Below, in pieces: positions 16,988 to 22,096 of a stretch of 32,991 nucleotides of DNA. Source of the DNA: Anaerolineales bacterium (GTDB taxonomy: Bacteria; Chloroflexota; Anaerolineae; Anaerolineales; Villigracilaceae). Below the pieces are notes generated by a model that did no database searches, was not told the DNA's origin, and saw only the letters and a list, made by a program, of their open reading frames with translations. Location: the NCBI GenBank assembly GCA_030680795.1, contig JAUXUL010000044.1, positions 1-32,991 of the forward strand. The letters run 5' to 3'. The translations under genes were made by a program, and so were the position numbers. Position 1 is the stretch's first letter; every line of letters starts with the position of its first letter.

Positions 16988-17818
16988 TTATTGGTCAACG
17001 CTTTGTAACAAAATCTCGCGCGGTGGATTATGACCTGTCCAGATTTCGAAAGAGAGCGATGCTTGTTCAATGAGCATACCCAAGCCTGTGGTGGCTTGCA
17101 ATCCCTGCGTGTGCGCGTCTTTGACAAGTTTGGTTTCTCGTGGATTGTAGACCAAATCGTAAATTAAAGTATTTGAAGGCAATGACAGTTTTTCAGGCAG
17201 CGGAGATTGGTCTATGTTTGGGGTCATACCAATGGGAGTAGTATTTACGATTAGTTGCAAGTAAGAAAGGTTGAAAGTTTGAAAGTTAAGTTCCATCACA
17301 TTAACGCCCACAAATCGCCAAGATAATTCTTGAGCCTGTTCGATGCGGCGCGCGGTGATATTTACATTCCAGCCATCATTGAGCAAGGCATACACAACCG
17401 CGCGAGCAGAGCCGCCTGCACCCAAGATGATTGCCGATTTACGTTTTACGATTTTCGATTGATTTCTGGCTAGAAAATGATTCAGGTCTTTGAGAAATCC
17501 AAACGCATCGGTGTTATCGCCAACCAGTTTATTATCTCTTGAATAAATGGTGTTTACTGCGCCGATGGCTTGGGCGGTGAGATCGAGCTCATCCATGAAC
17601 TCGATCACATTTTGTTTGTGTGGAATGGTGACATTGAGTCCTGTGATTTCACCAGAGCGGACTCGGGCGAGCAAATCTTTCAAACCTTGTTTGTCGTCAG
17701 GATGAATGGGAAATAGGGAATAGTCACCTTGCAATCCACACGCTTTCAAAGCCGCAGTGTGAATTTTTGGGGACAAGCTATATCCCAACGGAAAACCGAT
17801 CAGGCCGAGATGAATCAT
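16988..17818 (-). CDS. aroE: Shikimate 5-dehydrogenase
   Basis: This 276-aa NADP enzyme reduces 3-dehydroshikimate to shikimate. The landmarks are GLIGFPLGYSLSPKIH at the N-terminus (shikimate pocket), catalytic K68 in NVTIPHKQNV, D104 in GDNTDAFGF, the dinucleotide loop ILGAGGSARAV at about 130-140, NTTPIGM, and GLGMLIEQA near the end. Two stretches are encoded by short tandem repeats: NQSKIVKRKS before the GAGG loop and NFQTFNLSYL before VNTTPIGM. These look like translated repeat DNA that the fold tolerates at domain edges. The start overlaps the aroA stop by four bases. Confidence 0.95.
   Translation of the reverse strand: MIHLGLIGFPLGYSLSPKIHTAALKACGLQGDYSLFPIHPDDKQGLKDLLARVRSGEITGLNVTIPHKQNVIEFMDELDLTAQAIGAVNTIYSRDNKLVGDNTDAFGFLKDLNHFLARNQSKIVKRKSAIILGAGGSARAVVYALLNDGWNVNITARRIEQAQELSWRFVGVNVMELNFQTFNLSYLQLIVNTTPIGMTPNIDQSPLPEKLSLPSNTLIYDLVYNPRETKLVKDAHTQGLQATTGLGMLIEQASLSFEIWTGHNPPREILLQSVDQ
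17257..17290. repeat. Octamer tandem repeat inside aroE
   Basis: GAAAG recurs every eight bases (GAAAGGTT, GAAAGTTT, GAAAGTTA) and is translated as part of the stretch NFQTFNLSYL in AroE. Confidence 0.5.
17434..17468. repeat. Heptamer tandem repeat inside aroE
   Basis: Units CCGATTT, ACGTTTT, ACGATTT, TCGATTG and ATTTCTG follow in one seven-base phase. They encode NQSKIVKRKS immediately before the NADP-binding glycine loop of AroE. Confidence 0.6.
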
Positions 17819-19137
17819 CGCAAAGTTTCCAGCACTTCAAAATAATCGGGGAATGTTTTGGAGACGCAGGATGGGTTTTCAATGGTCACACCGTTGAAGC
17901 GTAGACCGATCAACGAAAAGGACATGGCCATGCGATGGTCGTTATAGGTTTGGATGAGGGCAGGCCGCGTCTTTTCTACGGGATAGATGGTCATGCCATC
18001 TTCATGTTCTTCCACTCTGACGCCGAGTCGCGCGAGTTCGGTGCAGGTCGCATGGACACGATCTGTCTCTTTCACACGTGCTGAAGCAATGCCGCGAATT
18101 CTCGTTGGCGAGGAGGCGAAAGGGGCGACGGCAGCGAGGGTTTGGGCGGTATCGGGGATGTCGCGCATGTCTATGTCAATTCCACACAGGTTTCCTGACC
18201 TGCGTGCAACGCTTATGGAATCTGCGCCGTCTGTGATTACACATCCCATTTTTTGTAAAACATCCAGAAACGCAATATCGCCTTGTTTGGATTTGCGCGA
18301 GATGTTTTCCACGCAGACTGTCCCGCCGCAAATGGCGGATGCGGCGAAGAAGTAGGAGGCGGCGGAGGCGTCAGACTCGATTGCATAAGTGGAGGAGGGT
18401 TGAGAATTGGAGATTGGTAATTGGTAATTGGTAATTGGGATGGAGAAGAATTGGTAAGCATTTCGTTTTACTTCAACACTGAAATCTTGCATAACGGCAA
18501 TGGTCATGTCCACGTAGGGTTTTGAATTCAGTTCTGTTGTCAGGGTGATTTCAATTGGGTTTTGAGCATACGGGGCAACCATCAACAAGGCAGAAAGAAA
18601 TTGGGATGAAATATCGCCAGCAATTCTTGTTTTTCCGCCAGGCAAACCGTTGGCAAAGATTTTTACAGGAGGGCAGGCTGAAGAAGGACGAAGGCTGAAC
18701 GCTTCGCGTGAAGGCTGAATTGGTTGAATGTTTGCGCCGAGTTGCGTCAAAGACTCCACTAAATCCCCGACAGGTCTTGCTCTCATGCGCGCGTCACCAT
18801 CCAAAATGAATTCGCCGTTGCCAAGCGTGAGAAATGCGGAGAGGAAGCGCGCAGCGGTGCCTGCGTTGCCGATGAAAAACTCGGCTTTATCAGCAGGGAT
18901 TACTCCGCCCAAGCCCGTGATGATCATTTCATGATTTGCTTCATCAAGTTGAATATCGAAGCCAAGAGTTTGCAGGGCTTTGGCAAAATAACGCGAGTCG
19001 TCCGAGAACAAGGCATTGGTTAAGCGCGTAGTTCCATTTGCAAGTGATGCAATCAGCAAGGCGCGATTGGTCAATGACTTGGAGCCAGGCACACGGACGG
19101 TGGCGGAGAGGGGATGTGTAATCGGGGTGATTAGCAT
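17815..19137 (-). CDS. aroA: 3-phosphoshikimate 1-carboxyvinyltransferase (EPSP synthase)
   Basis: This 440-aa enzyme joins shikimate-3-phosphate and phosphoenolpyruvate. The landmarks are VPGSKSLTNRALLIASLA at 16-33, NAGTAARFLSA at 91-101, DGDARMRARPVGDLVESL, GDISSQFLSALLMVAP at 175-190, ESDASAASYFFAA and KETDRVHA, with the C-terminal TYNDHRMAMSFSL. The sequence type NAGTAARF differs from the glyphosate-sensitive class I consensus NAGTAMRP. Two probable in-frame repeat-derived inserts lie at about residues 139-153 (QPSREAFSLRPSSA) and 234-247 (ITNYQLPISNSQ). The ATG lacks a Shine-Dalgarno; the bases before it are a heptamer repeat. The stop overlaps aroE. Confidence 0.95.
   Translation of the reverse strand: MLITPITHPLSATVRVPGSKSLTNRALLIASLANGTTRLTNALFSDDSRYFAKALQTLGFDIQLDEANHEMIITGLGGVIPADKAEFFIGNAGTAARFLSAFLTLGNGEFILDGDARMRARPVGDLVESLTQLGANIQPIQPSREAFSLRPSSACPPVKIFANGLPGGKTRIAGDISSQFLSALLMVAPYAQNPIEITLTTELNSKPYVDMTIAVMQDFSVEVKRNAYQFFSIPITNYQLPISNSQPSSTYAIESDASAASYFFAASAICGGTVCVENISRKSKQGDIAFLDVLQKMGCVITDGADSISVARRSGNLCGIDIDMRDIPDTAQTLAAVAPFASSPTRIRGIASARVKETDRVHATCTELARLGVRVEEHEDGMTIYPVEKTRPALIQTYNDHRMAMSFSLIGLRFNGVTIENPSCVSKTFPDYFEVLETLR
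18401..18441. repeat. Heptamer tandem repeat inside aroA (insert 2)
   Basis: ATTGGTA is repeated three times and followed by ATTGGGA; GAGAATTGGAG precedes it. It is translated as ITNYQLPISNSQ, just ahead of the conserved ESDASAASYF of EPSP synthase. Confidence 0.75.
18677..18722. repeat. Tandem repeat inside aroA (insert 1)
   Basis: GAAGGCTGAA occurs twice around CGCTTCGCGT, with a degenerate GAAGAAGGAC before. It is translated as QPSREAFSLRPSSA between LGANIQPI and PPVKIF of EPSP synthase. Confidence 0.6.
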
Positions 19138-19143
19138 GGGAAA

Positions 19144-19206
19144 GGATGAAGGGTGAAGGCGGAAGGATGAAAGAGGAAAGATGATATCAGTAATCAGTTT
19201 TCAGTG
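19144..19206. repeat. Nine-unit heptamer ladder between aroA and tyrA
   Basis: In strict seven-base phase the units are GGATGAA, GGGTGAA, GGCGGAA, GGATGAA, AGAGGAA, AGATGAT, ATCAGTA, ATCAGTT and TTCAGTG. It fills the 56-base gap. On the left it reaches to within 7 bases of the aroA start codon. On the right it supplies the last codons and stop of tyrA (TEN-stop). Confidence 0.85.
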
Positions 19207-20057
19207 AGGGATTTGTATGCGGTGCGGGATTGGTTGAGGAGGAGTTCGAGTTGTGTATCGTTCTCGTCTTGCAAGGCAGATTCGATTTCGTTGAGGGAAT
19301 TTCGGAATTGTCGAATTGAATTGAGGATGTTTTCTTGATTCGATTTGAAGATGCCCATCATCATGCGGGCGGGCGTTCCTGCGAGACGGCTGGTGGAGCG
19401 GAAACCTGGACCGATCAGAGATGCGAAATCAGGTGAGGTTGAATGTGCGAGAGCAGAAGAGAGCAGAAACGGTAAATGACTTGTGGATGCAAGGATGCGG
19501 TCATGCTCCTCGGCGGTCATTTCGATGAGGCGTGCGCCGATTGTTGAAATGAGTTGAGTAATGGCAGATTTTGCTTGATGTGTTGTGCGCTCTAAAAGAG
19601 TAGTTACAAAAGGAGCGTCTTGATATAAATTTGGGTCCGCATTTTCCAAACCCGGTTTTTCTTTTCCGCAGATGGGGTGTCCGCCGACGGGGTCAAATCG
19701 TTCGGGCAAAATGGACATGGCTTGTAGGATGTCTTGCTTGGTGGAACCCAAGTCTATAATGATGCAGGGATTGGGCATGAGGGATGGCAAACGCTGAATG
19801 ATGTTTATGATTGACTGCACGGGGGTCGCGAGGATGAGCAAGTCCACTTGAGGGAGGAAGGTTGCCAAGTCTGCTGAGGCGTGGTCAATGATATTTTTGG
19901 AAAGAGCAAGTTCGAGCGTGGGAGGATGCGAGTCGAATCCAATCAGGCGGGCACAATGTCCTTTGAGGCGCATGGCGAGCGAGCCGCCCATGAGTCCCAA
20001 TCCAAAAATCCCAATGGTTGAATCTTTCAGCGAAAAGCCAGATTCCATGATTACCAT
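19194..20057 (-). CDS. tyrA: Prephenate dehydrogenase
   Basis: This 287-aa NAD(P)-dependent enzyme leads from prephenate toward tyrosine. The Rossmann loop GIFGLGLMGGSLA lies near residues 17-29. Further family stretches are LLILATPVQS, DLGSTKQDI, GGHPICGKEKPGLENAD, EEHDRILASTSHLP with the catalytic His, and GPGFRSTSRLAGTPARMM. There is no ACT domain, so feedback control by tyrosine would have to come from elsewhere. The start may be M1 at 20057 or M4; both are compatible with coupling to the overlapping aroF stop. The final residues are supplied by the heptamer repeat. Arogenate specificity cannot be excluded. Confidence 0.92.
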   Translation of the reverse strand: MVIMESGFSLKDSTIGIFGLGLMGGSLAMRLKGHCARLIGFDSHPPTLELALSKNIIDHASADLATFLPQVDLLILATPVQSIINIIQRLPSLMPNPCIIIDLGSTKQDILQAMSILPERFDPVGGHPICGKEKPGLENADPNLYQDAPFVTTLLERTTHQAKSAITQLISTIGARLIEMTAEEHDRILASTSHLPFLLSSALAHSTSPDFASLIGPGFRSTSRLAGTPARMMMGIFKSNQENILNSIRQFRNSLNEIESALQDENDTQLELLLNQSRTAYKSLTEN

Positions 20058-21097
20058 CCAGCAGTGACAGATTTATTGATGGGCGCAACACAGCGACCCA
20101 TGATTTCGGCAATGGCTTTGACCTGCTTGACCATCTCGGCAAATTTTTCAGGCTTGAGGGATTGCTTGCCATCGGAGACAGCCTTGGCGGGATCAGGGTG
20201 GACTTCAACAATTAGACCATCGGCGCCTGCCGCAATTGCAGCGCGCGCGATCGCGGCGACATAATCGGCATGACCCGTTGCATGAGATGGATCAAGAATA
20301 ACGGGAAGATGCGTGAGTTTTTTGAGAACAGGAATTGCATTGATGTCGGTTGTGTTGCGCGTGGCGGTCTCAAAGGTGCGGATGCCGCGCTCACATAACA
20401 AGACCTGCTTGTTGCCACCCGCGAGAATATATTCAGCAGACATGAGCAATTCTTCGATGGTGGCGCTTAGACCACGTTTAAGCAAAACACTTTTACGCGT
20501 TTCACCGATGGCGCGCAGAAGGTTGAAGTTTTGCATGTTGCGCGCACCGACTTGAAAAACATCCACATATTTCAGCATGAGATCAAGTTGAGTCTGTGAC
20601 ATGATCTCGACCACGATGGGCATACCCGTTTGCTCACGCGCTTCCGCCAGGTATTCGAGACCTTCTTCGCCGAGACCTTGAAAGGCATACGGTGAGGTAC
20701 GCGGTTTGAAGACTCCGCCGCGTAAAGCATTCGCGCCTGCTTCACGGACAGCGTGCGCGGTTTCAAGAATCTGTGAACGGGATTCAACGGAACAGGGCCC
20801 AGCCATGATGACGATGTCGTCGCCGCCAACGGTGAATCCATCGATCGGGAAAATTGAATTTTCAGGATGCACTTGACGCGAGCCAAGTTTGAAGGGTTGT
20901 GAGATTCGCTTGACGCTCTCGACCCCTTCCAAAGCTTCAAAGGGATCCATTGTAGGTGTGTGGAATTCACCGACCGCGGCGATGATGGTGGTCTCGACAC
21001 CGTGTGTGATGTGCGGAGTCAGTCCATGCACTTTGGCGGTATTTACCACTGTCTCAATTTGCTGAGGTGTGGAATTGGGTTTCATGATGATCAACAT
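20051..21097 (-). CDS. aroF: 3-deoxy-7-phosphoheptulonate synthase (DAHP synthase, type I-beta)
   Basis: This 348-aa enzyme catalyses the committed step, phosphoenolpyruvate plus erythrose-4-phosphate to DAHP. Residues 1 to about 70 form a ferredoxin-like N-terminal domain (MLIIMKPNSTPQQIETVV ... VEGVESVKRI-like), as in the Thermotoga enzyme, where it mediates allosteric feedback. The barrel starts at about 95 with MAGPCSVESRSQILE and includes GGVFKPRTSPYAFQG, QVGARNMQNF, VLLKRGLSAT, LCERGIRTFE and DPSHATGHADYV. The ATG at 21095-21097 has GGAG upstream; the 20-residue extension to 21157 is unlike the family. The gene is second in the operon after aroH. Confidence 0.96.
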   Translation of the reverse strand: MLIIMKPNSTPQQIETVVNTAKVHGLTPHITHGVETTIIAAVGEFHTPTMDPFEALEGVESVKRISQPFKLGSRQVHPENSIFPIDGFTVGGDDIVIMAGPCSVESRSQILETAHAVREAGANALRGGVFKPRTSPYAFQGLGEEGLEYLAEAREQTGMPIVVEIMSQTQLDLMLKYVDVFQVGARNMQNFNLLRAIGETRKSVLLKRGLSATIEELLMSAEYILAGGNKQVLLCERGIRTFETATRNTTDINAIPVLKKLTHLPVILDPSHATGHADYVAAIARAAIAAGADGLIVEVHPDPAKAVSDGKQSLKPEKFAEMVKQVKAIAEIMGRCVAPINKSVTAGW

Positions 21098-21145
21098 AGG
21101 GTCTCCTAAGGGATGTCGGATAAAAAATATTATACAAGTACGCAT

Positions 21146-21217
21146 GTAAACAGGCAAACAGGTTTACAGGTCGGTCGAAGAATTGTCTGCTTGTTTACTT
21201 GAGTACCTGCCTGCTTC
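21146..21217. repeat. Octamer tandem repeats, aroH-aroF gap
   Basis: GTAAACAG, GCAAACAG, GTTTACAG and GTCGGTCG run in one eight-base phase at 21146-21177. TCTGCTTG, TTTACTTG, AGTACCTG and CCTGCTTC run in another at 21186-21217. The two arrays are roughly complementary and could fold on each other. Confidence 0.6.
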
Positions 21218-21218
21218 C

Positions 21219-21590
21219 TCACTGCGCGGCAACTAAGTCTGGTCTCAAACTTACCGCGTCGCGCAAATATACGTGGGTGATTTCATTTTGCGGTGTTTCC
21301 GTATTCCAATGGACAAGTACACGAATGACTCTTGGCAAACTGCCTGGCACGGGGATCTCGCAGGCACACATCATCGGGACGAGCTCCCAGCCCATTTGTC
21401 GGGCTGCCTGTGCAGGGAAGGTGGCGGCGAGGTCTTCAGTCACTGTGAACAAGGCGCTGGCTACATCTTCGGGAGTCATTCCAGAATTTGCTTCCAGAAT
21501 GGCTTCCAGTAATTCCCGCGTAGCTTCAAGGATTGAGTCCAGCTCATCTGCCTGGACTGTGGTTGCGCCGCGGATTCCACGAATTGACAT
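21219..21590 (-). CDS. aroH: Chorismate mutase, AroH class
   Basis: This 123-aa enzyme rearranges chorismate to prephenate, feeding Phe and Tyr synthesis. It matches the trimeric Bacillus-type Aro[10 protein letters not shown] at the N-terminus with the active-site Arg, then [47 protein letters not shown] and [14 protein letters not shown]. Length is standard. A strong ribosome binding site AGGAG stands eight bases before the ATG, at the foot of a hairpin (21599-21635). It is the first structural gene of the aromatic operon and lies directly behind the leader peptide and attenuator. Confidence 0.95.
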   Translation of the reverse strand: MSIRGIRGATTVQADELDSILEATRELLEAILEANSGMTPEDVASALFTVTEDLAATFPAQAARQMGWELVPMMCACEIPVPGSLPRVIRVLVHWNTETPQNEITHVYLRDAVSLRPDLVAAQ

Positions 21591-21598
21591 AAATTTCT

Positions 21599-21635
21599 CC
21601 TGTGTGAAATCCGCAGATTACGCAGATTTCACAGG
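21599..21635 (-). promoter_or_regulatory. Hairpin overlapping the aroH ribosome binding site
   Basis: On the minus strand CCTGTGAAATC (21625-21635) pairs with GATTTCACACAGG (21599-21611), with a two-base bulge. The AGGAGA ribosome binding site occupies 21596-21601, so its first bases are in the stem. It may tune aroH translation or be an incidental palindromic repeat. Confidence 0.4.
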
Positions 21636-21645
21636 TTGGGATAAC

Positions 21646-21677
21646 AAAAAAGAGCGAGACCGTGTGGTCCCGCTCTT
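21646..21677 (-). terminator. Intrinsic terminator (attenuator) upstream of aroH
   Basis: On the minus strand AAGAGCGGGACC-ACAC-GGTCTCGCTCTT forms a 12-bp stem with one G-U pair and a four-base loop, followed directly by a T run (CTCTTTTTTG). It lies 55 bases ahead of the aroH start and 30 bases after the leader-peptide stop codon. Because it stands between the promoter and the operon, its natural role is conditional termination. Confidence 0.85.
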
Positions 21678-21723
21678 CTACGTGAACAGCTATATTCTCT
21701 GTTTACTTAAGCGCCACCAACGG
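21660..21723 (-). promoter_or_regulatory. Candidate antiterminator pairing
   Basis: The minus-strand sequence CCGTTGGTGG (21714-21723), the last codons of the leader peptide, can pair with CCACACGG (21660-21667), which spans the terminator loop and the start of its 3' arm. Eight pairs form with a two-base bulge. The two structures are mutually exclusive. A ribosome finishing the leader would cover CCGTTGGTGG; a ribosome stalled upstream at aromatic codons would leave it free. Confidence 0.6.
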
Positions 21724-21784
21724 CAACCGAACCTCGGAAACCGTAATAAAAATAAAACACAAACCAGCGGGTGGAGTTAAGCAT
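21707..21784 (-). CDS. Aromatic leader peptide of the shikimate operon
   Basis: A 25-codon frame starts at ATG 21782-21784 and ends in TAA at 21707-21709. Residues 7-16 are WFVFYFYYGF: one Trp, four Phe and three Tyr in ten codons, followed by a Gly/Val/Ala-rich tail (RGSVAVGGA). The frame lies about ten bases after a promoter -10, so the mRNA would be leaderless or nearly so; no Shine-Dalgarno is seen, in keeping with other genes here. It is followed by an intrinsic terminator and then aroH. I infer that stalling at these codons when charged aromatic tRNAs are scarce relieves termination. It was too short to be called as an ordinary gene. Confidence 0.82.
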   Translation of the reverse strand: MLNSTRWFVFYFYYGFRGSVAVGGA

Positions 21785-21794
21785 ATTGGTCGCT

Positions 21795-21823
21795 ATTCTA
21801 TGCCTGTCATGCGGATACGTCAA
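21795..21823 (-). promoter_or_regulatory. Promoter of the aromatic (shikimate) operon
   Basis: On the minus strand TTGACG (21818-21823), exactly 17 bases of spacer, then TAGAAT (21795-21800). The expected start of transcription falls within a few bases of the leader-peptide ATG at 21784. Both elements match the sigma70 consensus in five of six positions. Confidence 0.75.
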
Positions 21824-21898
21824 GAGGCAAATTTGAATTGTTAGCCCAATGTTAAAATGTCACCTGTTTTCTCAAGGTAGTTGGACAAAACGGGGTCT

Positions 21899-22019
21899 GT
21901 CATGCTGAGGGGCGGTTTTCCCTGGCACCGCCCGCCAGGGCAGGTGTGCCCCGAAGCATCTCTACGACACCGTTAGAGATGCTTCGGTCGCTGAAGTGCG
22001 TTCCCTCAGAGGGACATAA
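21899..22019. repeat. Palindromic repeat, compound element
   Basis: The outer arms TGTCATGCTGAGG and CCCTCAGAGGGACATAA are imperfect. Inside are two perfect hairpins: CCCTGGC/GCCAGGG (21920-21940) and GAAGCATCTCTA/TAGAGATGCTTC (21953-21985). It resembles family B in ending with GGGACATAA but has a different core. Confidence 0.75.
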
Positions 22020-22084
22020 TTTATGACTTTGAGAAGGCCGTGTCATAAGAGGGTACCCCCGCTTCATAATATTGAGGTTGGCAG

Positions 22085-22096
22085 TATAATCATTAT
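22085..22096 (+). promoter_or_regulatory. -10 box placing coaBC on a leaderless transcript
   Basis: TATAAT at 22085-22090 is a perfect -10, and the ATG at 22097 begins seven bases after it ends. Transcription would start at the start codon. No Shine-Dalgarno is present. The -35 is weak (CTTCAT at 22062-22067 at 17-base spacing). Confidence 0.55.

Larger units (their letters stand above)
21785..22096. other. Divergent intergenic region between the aro operon and coaBC
   Basis: These 312 bases contain the aro promoter on the minus strand, a long palindromic repeat (21899-22019), and a -10 box for coaBC on the plus strand. No gene is evident. Confidence 0.7.

Noticed and set aside
21199-21780. 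193-codon plus-strand frame covering aroH and the attenuator
   Set aside because: It is antisense to chorismate mutase and to the terminator and leader peptide, and its composition is that of a shadow frame.
21646-21784. T-box riboswitch in front of aroH
   Set aside because: I find no T-box consensus (TGGNACC-type antiterminator bulge) and the aromatic-rich ORF explains the layout better.
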